From Saprospiraceae bacterium (lineage in GTDB: Bacteria > Bacteroidota > Bacteroidia > Chitinophagales > Saprospiraceae): 64,000 nucleotides of DNA. Below the pieces are notes generated by a model that was not told the DNA's origin, made no database searches, and was given only the letters and a program-made list of their open reading frames with translations. The position numbers and the translations under genes are program-made. Within the stretch, counting starts at the first letter, position 1. Every line of letters starts with the position of its first letter. Of this stretch, positions 17,599-25,920 are shown one piece after another. The stretch lies in NCBI GenBank assembly GCA_016722285.1, contig JADKGI010000001.1, positions 1,054,001 through 1,118,000 on the forward strand, in the 5' to 3' direction.

Positions 17599-18006
17599 TT
17601 AAGCTGGTGTGATATTTGAACTGAACTTCCCAGAATGGTCATTCAATAGTAATAATATCTCATTTACTAAATATTTACCTTTAATGCTTTTGTGGATTAC
17701 TCTATGGATACCCAATTCTAAAACCTCATCAATGATAAATTTTGAATAAATTGTTGAAAAAAGTATTCTTATTGCATTAGGAGCCACTTTTTTTATTTCA
17801 TTTATAAGATAATACAGATCACTAGTAGATGTCAGAGAATTTATTAAGATGATATTTGGGGAACTTGACGAGATTTTTGAAACAAATTCTGGCACTTCAT
17901 CATAAATTCCAATCAGATTTATATTTAAATTTCTAAAGTCAAACGTATTAAAAAAGTATAATTCTGACTTAGGTAGTTGATAGCAAATTATTTTTATGGA
18001 GTTCAT
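17599..18006 (-). CDS. Receiver-like protein lacking the phospho-acceptor Asp
   Basis: This 135-residue protein has the alternating beta/alpha pattern of a response-regulator receiver: SIKIICYQLP, NIILINSL, RILFSTIYS and HRVIHKSIKG. The usual phospho-Asp position is Asn (ILINS), and the N-terminal acidic pair is missing. The Thr/Ser and Lys positions remain. There is no output domain. It lies between the LuxR regulator and the sensor kinase, on the opposite strand, and may be a phosphorylation-independent partner. The assignment is structural inference. Confidence 0.5.
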   Translation of the reverse strand: MNSIKIICYQLPKSELYFFNTFDFRNLNINLIGIYDEVPEFVSKISSSSPNIILINSLTSTSDLYYLINEIKKVAPNAIRILFSTIYSKFIIDEVLELGIHRVIHKSIKGKYLVNEILLLLNDHSGKFSSNITPA

Positions 18007-18056
18007 TTGGTACTAATTGAATCTGTAAATGTAATCCTATAAAACCTCATGTGATA

Positions 18057-18072
18057 TAGTTATTAATAACCA
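18057..18072. promoter_or_regulatory. Dyad related to the lectin-cluster operator
   Basis: TAGTTATTAATAACCA contains the perfect palindrome GTTATTAATAAC. It resembles the TAGTTAT..ATAACTA dyad found in the two lectin-region promoters and lies between the receiver-like gene and the sensor kinase. A -7-like TAGATTTG lies downstream at about 18109. Confidence 0.3.
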
Positions 18073-18179
18073 ATAGATTTGTGTTTTAAAGTACTGCATT
18101 TTATTTAGATTTGCTACTTTCATAATTTGTTTTATGTATAATTAGGGTATTTCAATATTTCAATTTTAAAAGGTGATCT

Positions 18180-20138
18180 ATGAATAAGCAACTTTTACTT
18201 TTTTTTATACTGACCTTTAACACAATATTGGAAGGAATAGTGCATGCTCAGGTAAATGCGGATTCTTTGTTTTCTATCATAGAAAAATCTTCATCGGATT
18301 TTAAAAAATTGGATTCTACGCTCTTGTTTGTCATTAACAATACAGATATCAAAAAGAACGAGGAAAGGATTTTAAAGTCTATTGACAGTATACTTGATGA
18401 TGAAAAAATTTCAGCAAAAGACAGATTAAACTTTCTTTCCCAAAAAGGAATACTCTATCAGAAATTATCAAGGTTAAAAGAAGCTGAATATTTCTTTGGC
18501 AAGGCTTATGAGTTGTATAAATCCCAATCATGTATTGATTGTAATCCTGCATTTCTTACTAATTATGCTACCATTAGAAATAACCTCGGTAATAAAAGTG
18601 AAGCTGTAAATCTAATGTTCGAATTACTAGAAATAAGTGAAAAGAAGCAAGACTGGGAGGTCGTAAGTAATGCATATTATAAATTGGGCGTTTTTTATGG
18701 GCAAATTCAGAAATACGTAGATGCTGGAAAATACTGGGATAAATCTATTGAAATTTCAAGAAAACATAATTATAAAGATTTGGAAGGTTCTGCATTACAG
18801 TCGAAGGCCCTGATGTTTATGTTGACAGATAAAGAGAAGGCAGAGAAGCTACTTCTCGAATCTATAGAATTTCTTGAAAAAATTGGAAATCAATACTTAT
18901 TAACAAATTCAAAAAAAAACCTGGGCTTTCTATATGTGGATTCTGGTAGGTTTGATGATGCAAGAAGAGTATATAATGATGTAGAATCATATTTTATAAG
19001 CGTTGGAGACGATGTGGGATTGGCTCGAAATAATGCAGATTTAGGCTTTTTAGAGATTGAATTAAAGAATTACAAAAAGGCCATAGCATACTGTAAGTCA
19101 GGAGTAGATGTCCTTGTGGAAAGAGGGGATGTTAATGGAGCTAGAGATGCTTTTGAGTGTCTTTACTATGCAGCTACAGAAATGGGGGACTATAAAAGTG
19201 CGTTAAAATATTTTGAACAAAACATTGCCTATAGAGATAGCTTAAACAAGCAAGAGGATATCGAAAAAGTAACTGAGCTGCGCAAGGATTTCGAATTTGA
19301 ACGAGAGCGCGAAAAGACAGAATCAGCAAATATATTGAATATCGAAAAAGAAAAGACGTTTCAAAATTATTTGGCATTAGGCATACTCCTGCTTTCTGGC
19401 CTTCTATTTTTTGCCTTTCGTGCCTATCGCATCAAGAAAAAGGCGGCAGAGACCATCTCAATTCAAAAGGCCGAAATAGAAAAATATAGTCAGATCAACG
19501 AAAATCTCATATTTTCTCTTTCGCATGACATCAAAGAACCTATGCTCGGGGTACAACTACTGCTCAATAAAATCAAATCCGAAGATGCCTATCTCCAAAA
19601 AGCGGCCATCAGCATAGGTGAGCAGGTGGGGTCTATCAATAGCATCGTAAATAACCTACTCCAACTCAAAAAAGCATCATCAAGCAATGAGATCGAAACA
19701 TCAACCCCAATTGAAATCATAGAAACGGTAGCTAAAGTCACCCAAGCATTGTCTTATAGAATATCGGAAAGGAATATTCAAATTATAAATCAATTGAGTG
19801 ATTCGGATACACTTAATTTGCCCATCTCCAGTAAAAAACTCTATATGGTGACGCTCAACCTACTGTCAAATGCCATCAAACATAGCCCCGAAGGTGCAAA
19901 AATAGAAATATATTCTACCAAAGATGGGCTCTTCATCAGGGACTATGGCGAAGGAATAGATCCGACTATTCTGGATAAAATAGGCAAAGAACAAATTGAC
20001 AAAACCGATCAGGGAAGTGGCTCGGGTATGGGACTCATGTTGGTGAGTAATGTTTTGCTTGGCTCGGGTCTAAAGCTTCACTTCGAGAATGTATTGGGTG
20101 GTGGCACTTTGGCAGGATTGAAGATGGATGCTGAGTGA
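18180..20138 (+). CDS. TPR-containing sensor histidine kinase
   Basis: This 652-residue protein has a signal peptide (about 1-24), a series of TPR repeats (about 60-350, for example RLKEAEYFFGKAYELY), a coiled coil, and one membrane segment (YLALGILLLSGLLFFAF, about 395-415). The cytoplasmic kinase has H-box SLSHDIKEP (about 448), N-box NLLSNAIKHSPEG (about 561), G1 RDYGEGIDP and G2 GSGSGMGLMLV. All catalytic boxes are present. TPRs outside the inner membrane suggest sensing of a periplasmic protein or peptide. The LuxR-type regulator upstream is the likely partner, and a terminator follows directly. Confidence 0.88.
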   Translation: MNKQLLLFFILTFNTILEGIVHAQVNADSLFSIIEKSSSDFKKLDSTLLFVINNTDIKKNEERILKSIDSILDDEKISAKDRLNFLSQKGILYQKLSRLKEAEYFFGKAYELYKSQSCIDCNPAFLTNYATIRNNLGNKSEAVNLMFELLEISEKKQDWEVVSNAYYKLGVFYGQIQKYVDAGKYWDKSIEISRKHNYKDLEGSALQSKALMFMLTDKEKAEKLLLESIEFLEKIGNQYLLTNSKKNLGFLYVDSGRFDDARRVYNDVESYFISVGDDVGLARNNADLGFLEIELKNYKKAIAYCKSGVDVLVERGDVNGARDAFECLYYAATEMGDYKSALKYFEQNIAYRDSLNKQEDIEKVTELRKDFEFEREREKTESANILNIEKEKTFQNYLALGILLLSGLLFFAFRAYRIKKKAAETISIQKAEIEKYSQINENLIFSLSHDIKEPMLGVQLLLNKIKSEDAYLQKAAISIGEQVGSINSIVNNLLQLKKASSSNEIETSTPIEIIETVAKVTQALSYRISERNIQIINQLSDSDTLNLPISSKKLYMVTLNLLSNAIKHSPEGAKIEIYSTKDGLFIRDYGEGIDPTILDKIGKEQIDKTDQGSGSGMGLMLVSNVLLGSGLKLHFENVLGGGTLAGLKMDAE

Positions 20139-20159
20139 GGAGTGTTTTGATGAAAACTG

Positions 20160-20202
20160 AAAAAAAAGGGGTTGTCCTTCAATAGATTCCCCTCTTTTTT
20201 TT
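20160..20202 (+). terminator. Rho-independent terminator of the sensor kinase gene
   Basis: An A-run, then GGGGTT, a loop of about 16 bases, TTCCCC and eight Ts, 20 bases after the stop codon. Confidence 0.7.
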
Positions 20203-20225
20203 AGATAATTTGTAAAGTGAGAAGA

Positions 20226-20657
20226 TCATGGATCAATGACCGGAATATCTAAAGGCGGTCTGGATGACCAGATGATATCTGAGCCAGATGCACCACCCCT
20301 TATTACTAGCTGGCCATCTGGCTGCAATATAATGTCTTTGACTTGTTTGTTGTGAGTTTGGCTACTCCAAAGCGCATCACCAAAGGAATTTTTTACTACC
20401 AAGTTACCATCTTGTTGAAAATTGACAGAAACTGCGTCTCTAAATGTAGCAATAGTATATTGCATTTGACCGGTCAATTTTTTTATAATCCCCAGTTTTT
20501 CATTATAAAGAGCAACAATATAAGTTTCATCTGTACTCGCTAACCCATTGATATCTGTACCTTTGAGTTGTGCTCCACTTTTTGATTGTGCTATCATGTT
20601 CATTTGCCCAACCAAAATGATAAAACAAAGCATAGTTAATTTAAAAAAATTCTTCAT
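20226..20657 (-). CDS. Secreted bulb-type (mannose-binding) lectin domain protein
   Basis: This 143-residue protein has a signal peptide (MKNFFKLTMLCFIILVGQ, cut near MIAQS) and bulb-lectin repeats: VNFQQDGNLVVKNSFGDALW and ILQPDGQLVIRGG, which keep the QxDxNxVxY-type core in part. Bulb lectins bind mannose-rich glycans. The last residues (IIWSSRPPLDIPVIDP) lack the Cys-rich tail of its paralogues at 22293 and 23416. It has its own leader (20689-20723) and probable promoter. Confidence 0.75.
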   Translation of the reverse strand: MKNFFKLTMLCFIILVGQMNMIAQSKSGAQLKGTDINGLASTDETYIVALYNEKLGIIKKLTGQMQYTIATFRDAVSVNFQQDGNLVVKNSFGDALWSSQTHNKQVKDIILQPDGQLVIRGGASGSDIIWSSRPPLDIPVIDP

Positions 20658-20688
20658 TTGAATAAATATTTTATGAATGTAATAATGA

Positions 20689-20723
20689 CCTACTCTATTT
20701 CAGGCTTTTCGGTGACCGCCTTT
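20689..20723 (-). promoter_or_regulatory. Shared 5' leader motif, copy 1
   Basis: On the gene's strand this reads AGGCGGTCACCGAAAAGCCT, then AATAGAGTAGG, ending about 30 bases before the lectin start. AGGC and GCCT can pair around a loop ending CCGAAAA. Closely related copies precede two other genes of the cluster. It may be a cis-acting RNA element. Confidence 0.4.
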
Positions 20724-20783
20724 AAATGTATTAATTGCATTTGATTAAATCAAAGAATTGACAATCAATCATTTTTTAGTATC

Positions 20784-20945
20784 GAAGTGATTTAAAAACG
20801 TATGTTAAAATGTTATGTAAGTGCTTGGAATTCAGATTGATATCAAATTTCATTTTCATAGCCAAAGCTATGGGGATTAAATTTGATGAAGAGCTGGGTT
20901 TCAATGACTTGCATAGGAATTAACAATATGTTTTTAAATCACTTC
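20784..20945. repeat. 162-bp nested near-palindrome (MITE-like)
   Basis: The outer arms of about 25 bases (GAAGTGATTTAAAAAC and GTTTTTAAATCACTTC at the ends) are inverted. A second pair (ATCAAATTT / AAATTTGAT) lies inside, and a central CATAGC-CAAA-GCTATG hairpin closes it. The intermediate parts also pair imperfectly, so the whole unit can form one long hairpin. It fills the gap between two lectin genes. No coding potential. Confidence 0.65.
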
Positions 20946-20958
20946 ATCCATAGTAGAG

Positions 20959-22212
20959 TTACTTAAGTAAACCTTTACCACCATTCTGATCATACTGGCC
21001 ATTATTCATTTTCAAGGTCCAAACAATGGAATTATCTTGACGATAGATTACTAAGTTTCCATCATTTTGAATTTTTAATGTATTTCCTCCACGTCCGTTA
21101 GCATCTACTGCCCATTTGGCTTGATTGTTTGCTGTGTACAAGACTAAATTGCCATCGTTTTGAAAACTACATTTAGAAACACTTTGATTTGCAGAATTAG
21201 CATACCATAAACCCTGACCATTTTGGTACAAGACCAAATTACCGTCATTGTCTAGGGATAACTTGTATTGCAAGTTTGGAGATGTAATTGCCTCACCCAG
21301 ATTTAATGACTGATCCTGACTAAGTTCAGATCGGGGTTGGGAAGAGCCACCGCCTGTAGCGACTCCACTTGATGCTGGACTGCCACCTACAGTAATGGGA
21401 GAAGGCATAGTAACATTCTCTGTAAGACTTAAAAGTTTTAATTGACTATTACAATTTCCACCTTGTTTAGGATTCGCTGTTTCCATTACAGAGACCCATC
21501 TTTTTTCACCATAGCCAAAATTACAAGAGTTACAATTTTGAAAACAAATCTCTCTGTGTATCCACCTAGAATTTCCATCAATATAAATCCATGTGAGAAG
21601 AGAACGTGCGCCCCATTCGATATTTTTTGATTGAACTGTTGCACAATTTTCAGAAAAACCCGAATAACAGGGTTCATTTGTAGGCTTCCAAGCTTTATAT
21701 ATGTTTGCTGTTCGGCTTTCAAAACTTTCACCATTTGGGCCATTGTGTCCTACATAATTATTTTGGTCACAATATTCGGCATGTTTTGTGGCAAAAATAC
21801 TAAGACCTTCTTCTATTGATTGGAATGTCTGTAAGTTTCTGCATTTTCTTTCTTCGTTCAATAAATAAATAACTTTTCTAACTGGTGAATATGAAGAAAA
21901 GTTGGCAGATATTTCTAACGTACCTAAAGACAAGGGTGTCAAATTTAATTGTCTTTCTTCATCTCTTCTACTAAAATTAAAAAGTTTTGTTATATCAGAA
22001 ATTGTTCTTATAACAGCCTCTTCGCCTAATTGATCATTGTTGCATTTATCGCATGCGTTCACTACATCTTTGTAGGTAAATGACTTTGAATAATTTACAT
22101 TTTCATTAAGATTTTTTGGAGTTTGCCCAAGGATAAAGGAACCAGAAAATATACTTGACATGTTGATCAAACATAGAATTAAAAAACTCCTACCAAATAT
22201 TTCGTTTTTCAT
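20959..22212 (-). CDS. Secreted CAP-domain protein with C-terminal bulb lectin
   Basis: The signal peptide MKNEIFGRSFLILCLINM is followed by a CAP/SCP domain (about residues 85-240: VRKVIYLLNEERKCRN, FATKHAEYCDQNNYVGHNG, GFSENCATV, WIHREICFQ). These give the His/Glu residues of the CAP pocket and several Cys for disulfides. A Gly/Ser linker (about 285-305) leads to a bulb-lectin domain with three repeats such as KIQNDGNLVIYRQDNSIVW. CAP domains occur in secreted proteins of diverse roles. The start at 22212 is preferred over an upstream frame because the signal peptide begins there. A leader motif copy lies just upstream. Confidence 0.82.
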   Translation of the reverse strand: MKNEIFGRSFLILCLINMSSIFSGSFILGQTPKNLNENVNYSKSFTYKDVVNACDKCNNDQLGEEAVIRTISDITKLFNFSRRDEERQLNLTPLSLGTLEISANFSSYSPVRKVIYLLNEERKCRNLQTFQSIEEGLSIFATKHAEYCDQNNYVGHNGPNGESFESRTANIYKAWKPTNEPCYSGFSENCATVQSKNIEWGARSLLTWIYIDGNSRWIHREICFQNCNSCNFGYGEKRWVSVMETANPKQGGNCNSQLKLLSLTENVTMPSPITVGGSPASSGVATGGGSSQPRSELSQDQSLNLGEAITSPNLQYKLSLDNDGNLVLYQNGQGLWYANSANQSVSKCSFQNDGNLVLYTANNQAKWAVDANGRGGNTLKIQNDGNLVIYRQDNSIVWTLKMNNGQYDQNGGKGLLK

Positions 22213-22243
22213 CTTATTTTTTTTAATAATAACAGATTGATAT

Positions 22244-22280
22244 CCGTACTCTTTTATAAGGCTTTTCGGGTTCCGCCTGC
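22244..22280 (-). promoter_or_regulatory. Shared 5' leader motif, copy 3 (divergent)
   Basis: On the gene's strand: AGGCGGAACCCGAAAAGCCTT, then AAAAGAGTACGG. The stem AGGC/GCCT and CCGAAAAGCC are kept; the loop differs from the other two copies (GAACC instead of GTCAC). It lies 32 bases before the CAP-lectin start. Confidence 0.35.
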
Positions 22281-22292
22281 TATATTTTAGTT

Positions 22293-22832
22293 CTACCTTG
22301 TGCCTTCTGATCCACACCCATTCAGTACTCCTCCACAGGTACCGGTAGCCCATAATGCATCACCATCATTACCAGTCCAGCTTCCATTATAAAGTACTAA
22401 ATTTCCATCGATTTGCATCTTTAGAAAAGTCCCACTTCCTCCTCTTCCTGCAGTCCCTGTACTCCAAACTGAAGTTTCAACTTTCTCTTCCTTGCTATTG
22501 TAAAGCACCATGTCTCCATTGTCCTGAACTTTCAGTTTGATTGGGTTTTTGTCTTTGGTGTTACTAGACCAGATTATCTTGCCATATGATCCTCCTTTTT
22601 TAATGTAAAGATTACCATCTGCATTAAAATTTAATACATAGTCAGATTCAACTTTTTCACCCTTTCCATTTGATGAAACAAATAAATCATTGCCCGGATA
22701 AAGATATTTATCTGTAGTATTGAGTTTACCTGCCCATGTCTGACTAAAACCTGAAAAGGCAGTCATCATCAGGCCAATCACCAGAGTGTGATTAAATGTC
22801 CAATTTTGTTTAAATGAATTCATTGTTTTCAT
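22293..22832 (-). CDS. Secreted bulb-type lectin with Cys-rich tail
   Basis: This 179-residue protein has an N-terminal secretion signal (TLVIGLMMTAFSGFSQ) and repeats LNFNADGNLYIKK, KVQDNGDMVLYN and KMQIDGNLVLYN of the bulb-lectin type. It ends in LWATGTCGGVLNGCGSEGTR, a tail with two Cys that is almost identical in the paralogue at 23416, where it reads CGGKENGCGSVGTR. This suggests recent duplication and a disulfide-closed C-terminus. The likely role is extracellular glycan binding. Confidence 0.78.
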   Translation of the reverse strand: MKTMNSFKQNWTFNHTLVIGLMMTAFSGFSQTWAGKLNTTDKYLYPGNDLFVSSNGKGEKVESDYVLNFNADGNLYIKKGGSYGKIIWSSNTKDKNPIKLKVQDNGDMVLYNSKEEKVETSVWSTGTAGRGGSGTFLKMQIDGNLVLYNGSWTGNDGDALWATGTCGGVLNGCGSEGTR

Positions 22833-22868
22833 GATCTAAAAATTTTAAAATGATTTAATTGTGAATAT

Positions 22869-23354
22869 TTAATTTCCGTATATCGGCCCCCAAACCACTA
22901 CACCATTTGTGTTTTTGACTACGATACTGCCCTCGTTTGTAAGCTCAAAAGTGTGACCTGCATTGGTGTTTGAGTTAAAAATGGGTACTGGTGGCTCAGT
23001 GGATGGTGCACCTGGGATCAAGAATGCATACTTAAGATTTCCGCTAGGTTCTAATCTCAAAAATCTATTGGCAGAAGGAGGATTCGGGTCGTTTACTTTA
23101 GGTAGAAATTCTACCTTCTTTTTAGCCCCACTTTGGCGATCCTCGATAAGCCAATCATGATACTGAAGTGAAAAATAGAAACTAAACCTTTGGTTGGGTG
23201 ATTCCATATATTCTGTAGTGGCAGTTCCAGCGGTCCAGATGATTTGGATTTCTTCGCCTTTATTGAGTATGCTTCCACGGCTCATTTGTCCGTAGCTATT
23301 GGATAGCGTGTTACAAATTAGTGCAGTGCAAAAAAATATTTTAAGATATTTCAT
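22869..23354 (-). CDS. Secreted protein with degenerate bulb-lectin repeats
   Basis: The 161-residue product has a signal peptide (MKYLKIFFCTALICNTLSNSYGQ). The patterns FLRLEPSGNLKYAFLI and FELTNEGSIVVKNTNGVVVW recall bulb-lectin strands, but the QxDxN ligand residues are lost. It sits between two clear lectin genes and is probably a diverged paralogue with altered binding. Assignment by resemblance only. Confidence 0.55.
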   Translation of the reverse strand: MKYLKIFFCTALICNTLSNSYGQMSRGSILNKGEEIQIIWTAGTATTEYMESPNQRFSFYFSLQYHDWLIEDRQSGAKKKVEFLPKVNDPNPPSANRFLRLEPSGNLKYAFLIPGAPSTEPPVPIFNSNTNAGHTFELTNEGSIVVKNTNGVVVWGPIYGN

Positions 23355-23415
23355 TTCTTATGTATTTAGTATTTTTGAAGTTTTATGGCTTACGTAAATT
23401 AGAAATTCTAAGTAC

Positions 23416-23910
23416 TTATCTTGTTCCTACACTACCACATCCGTTCTCCTTACCGCCACATGTACCGGTTGCCCAAAGTGCGTCACCATCTCCACCATAA
23501 AAAGTACCGTTGTATAGTACTAAATTTCCATCATTTTGAATCTGTAGATGCGTACCAGACCCACCTCTTCCATTTGTGTCTGAAGACCATAGGGCAGTTC
23601 CTCTAGAATAAGCTACCAGATTACCATCTTCTTGAACAATTAAATAGGCACTTTCAAAAAAACTTCTCCCGTCATCATTATAAAGTTTATAACTCAATAA
23701 AGTCTCCTTGGTAGAACCATCTGCATTAATTTTCTCAATATAAATATAACCCCTTGAAAATAGTGCTTTATATAGGCCATTAGCACTTACTATAAATTTG
23801 CCGTCCTTGAAACTAATACTTTCGCCTACTTTTACTTTATTAGATTGAGCATTAGCATTAGTACTTAGACCAACAATTAGTATGAACACTAATAATTTTA
23901 AATTTTTCAT
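23416..23910 (-). CDS. Secreted bulb-type lectin with Cys-rich tail (paralogue)
   Basis: This 164-residue protein has the signal peptide MKNLKLLVFILIVGLSTNANA and lectin repeats LIVQEDGNLVAYSRG and QIQNDGNLVLYNG. It ends in LWATGTCGGKENGCGSVGTR, nearly the same as the tail of the gene at 22293. The ATG at 23910 is supported by the signal peptide and by the promoter and leader directly upstream. The promoter carries the 16-base dyad shared with the DUF3078-like gene. Confidence 0.8.
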   Translation of the reverse strand: MKNLKLLVFILIVGLSTNANAQSNKVKVGESISFKDGKFIVSANGLYKALFSRGYIYIEKINADGSTKETLLSYKLYNDDGRSFFESAYLIVQEDGNLVAYSRGTALWSSDTNGRGGSGTHLQIQNDGNLVLYNGTFYGGDGDALWATGTCGGKENGCGSVGTR

Positions 23911-23944
23911 TTTTAAGATTTTAGAATGTAAAAAAAAATATTTA

Positions 23945-23980
23945 CCTACTCTATTCAAGGCTTTTCGGTGACTGCCTTTA
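23945..23980 (-). promoter_or_regulatory. Shared 5' leader motif, copy 2
   Basis: On the gene's strand: AAGGCAGTCACCGAAAAGCC, then TTGAATAGAGTAGG. The AAGGC/GCCTT stem is five pairs. It starts just downstream of the expected transcription start of the lectin gene, so it would be at the very 5' end of the mRNA. Confidence 0.4.
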
Positions 23981-23994
23981 GCTGGTTTGTACTG

Positions 23995-24041
23995 CAAATT
24001 TAGGGGTGAAATGCTGTACTGACAATAGTTATTTATAACTA
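23995..24041 (-). promoter_or_regulatory. Promoter with operator-like dyad for the 23416 lectin gene
   Basis: On the minus strand a dyad TAGTTATAAATAACTA (24026-24041) is followed directly by TTG (-33), 20 bases, and TAAATTTG (-7, 23995-24002). This is a full Bacteroidota promoter with a palindrome abutting the -33 box, the position of an activator site. Confidence 0.6.
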
Positions 24042-24060
24042 TAAGCAGGGTATCAGACAT

Positions 24061-25320
24061 TTAGTTTTTCTTGCTGTTAAAACTATAATTGACAGATAAT
24101 CCTATATTATGAAAGTACTGCACTCTTGGTCCGCTTCTCCCGGTATTGGTACCTAGTTTTGAATCACCTTCGAAAATTCTGAATTTTCGGTCTTCGTCAT
24201 ATATGATGGTAGTTGATATGGATAAAGCAAAATGCTTATTAAAATTAAAGTTGAGACTATTTTGCCATAATTGGATATCTACCGATCCTGGTCTTTCTGC
24301 CTCAGGATGTTTTTTGTTTTTAATATAGTTGGTAAACATTTGAAGTTTGGAATTGAAGTTGACATTTTTAAGGATTTCTTTTCTGTAATTCAAACTAAAA
24401 AATGATCCAAACTCAAAAGCAGCTGATCCGTCAAATACATCAAATCGATCTCGCAATGAGGGAATCAATACTTCCAAAATCTCAAGATCACAAGGCGAAT
24501 AATAAATGTTTAAGTATTTATTTGGTCTGTAATCTATTCCCCCTCCAAGGTTGAAAGTTCCAGGTGATAAAAAATTGGATATTTTATTCAATGGTTGACC
24601 CTTAGCCAATGCATAAGGGTCACTATAGCCTGGTGCAAACTGTGACTGAAAGTTTGTCAAAAGCGTTACGTGAAAATTATTGGAAATTTGTTGTGCAAAC
24701 TTAGAAGTGACAGAAAATAAATCTCCACTTTTAGAATTTGCTGTCACTGATTTAATGCCATCAGCATTTTCAAGCCTAAGTTTTGTAAATGACTCACCGT
24801 ATAACAAATTGACATCGGTAATCCAGGAGTAAGCTTTTTTCTGCCAATCTAGGTGAATAATTGCTTTGCCTAAAATGGTAGTAATGTTATTATTATTTCC
24901 TGAGGACTGATAGGCTGAAAAAAAGGAACTCGATGCAGCCAATGATGATTCTATCCGCCAAGAGTAAATTCCCAGCAATTTATCAAGATTGACAGTTATA
25001 AAAGTACTGGTATCATTTTGATTCAATTTAAAATGAGCTTTATGCTTGTCACCAGATTCTTGAAATTCTAAGATATTATATCCTTCAGGTACTTCGATAG
25101 CAAACTCGCCCAGTTCGTTTGATATGACTTCTTTGGTGAATTTTGATCCTTCGATGGTGATTTTGACGTTTTTTTCTGGCTTATCGTATCTGAGTATCAC
25201 ACCTTTGATAGATTTTTGTGCTGTCATCTGAATTTGGGTACCCCCAACAATAAATAGGATGACTATTGCTACGTAAAAAGTATTAAAATACCGCATGGCG
25301 CATATATTTATTTTAGTCAT
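24061..25320 (-). CDS. DUF3078-like outer-membrane protein with N-terminal carboxypeptidase-regulatory-like domain
   Basis: After a signal segment (FYVAIVILFIVGGTQI) comes a beta-sandwich typical of Bacteroidota outer-membrane proteins (KGVILRYDKPEKNVKITIEG..ELGEFAIEVPEGY). The rest (about residues 130-415) alternates aromatic and polar residues as in a beta-barrel (LGKAIIHLDWQKKAYSWITDVNLLYG). The C-terminus ends in a typical porin-like strand (NIGLSVNYSF). I place it in or near DUF3078. The start at 25320 or 25296 is uncertain. It shares its promoter operator with the lectin gene downstream. Confidence 0.6.
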   Translation of the reverse strand: MTKINICAMRYFNTFYVAIVILFIVGGTQIQMTAQKSIKGVILRYDKPEKNVKITIEGSKFTKEVISNELGEFAIEVPEGYNILEFQESGDKHKAHFKLNQNDTSTFITVNLDKLLGIYSWRIESSLAASSSFFSAYQSSGNNNNITTILGKAIIHLDWQKKAYSWITDVNLLYGESFTKLRLENADGIKSVTANSKSGDLFSVTSKFAQQISNNFHVTLLTNFQSQFAPGYSDPYALAKGQPLNKISNFLSPGTFNLGGGIDYRPNKYLNIYYSPCDLEILEVLIPSLRDRFDVFDGSAAFEFGSFFSLNYRKEILKNVNFNSKLQMFTNYIKNKKHPEAERPGSVDIQLWQNSLNFNFNKHFALSISTTIIYDEDRKFRIFEGDSKLGTNTGRSGPRVQYFHNIGLSVNYSFNSKKN

Positions 25321-25393
25321 AATATTGTTTTTAAAATCTTTAGGTCTACGTAAAAATATAAACAAGTCCAACTTTTCTCTGAAAATGACAATG

Positions 25394-25440
25394 CAAAAGT
25401 AGTATGGTGTTGTAGCGCTGACAATAGTTATTTATAACTA
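25394..25440 (-). promoter_or_regulatory. Promoter with the same operator-like dyad for the DUF3078-like gene
   Basis: Minus strand: dyad TAGTTATAAATAACTA (25425-25440), TTG, exactly 20 bases, then TACTTTTG (25394-25401). Twenty-two consecutive bases are identical to the promoter at 24020-24041, and the spacing is identical. Confidence 0.62.
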
Positions 25441-25501
25441 ATCAAATCAACAAACAAATCAGTAGCTCACAAAGTAATATTGTACTAAAATAGTGTGTTA
25501 A

Positions 25502-25567
25502 CGATTAATTTCATAATGATCAGTTTTAGAATGATAAAAGTGCTAAATACATATGAAATTAATATCG
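25502..25567. repeat. Inverted repeat in intergenic DNA
   Basis: CGATTAATTTCATA at 25502-25515 pairs with TATGAAATTAATATCG at 25552-25567 over a 36-base spacer. The surrounding stretch 25441-26071 shows no gene; a short TCTGCCT/AGGCAGA hairpin near 25724 is its only other structure besides the repeat at 25921. Confidence 0.4.
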
Positions 25568-25920
25568 CTCATTGCCATCAGCTGGTAACTAACAACTAAA
25601 CTGGATGGTCGAAGTTTCAGCCTGCCGGAAGCCTGGCAAGTAAGTCTGCTGGGAGATTTAGGCTATATTAGTAGTTGATTCTGAGTTAAAAATTCATAAA
25701 ATATGCGATCGCAGTTAGATTTATCTGCCTTGAAACAGGCAGAAACTGCGTCCATTGTATTAGTCTTGGAGTTTCTTTTGGTGTTTTAATTGGAATATTT
25801 CTAACTAAAAAAGGAAAAAATAGATAAGGTTTAGGTTCTTCGAAAGGAATTATTTTCTATCATTGAAGTATAAATCTCGTATTTCTTATAAATTGATGTT
25901 GAATCAAAAAGCCCTCGTGC

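Noticed and set aside
20689..20723. Known riboswitch (c-di-GMP, preQ1 or fluoride type) in the lectin leaders
   Set aside because: None of the core sequences or pseudoknot partners of those classes is present; kept as an unassigned motif.
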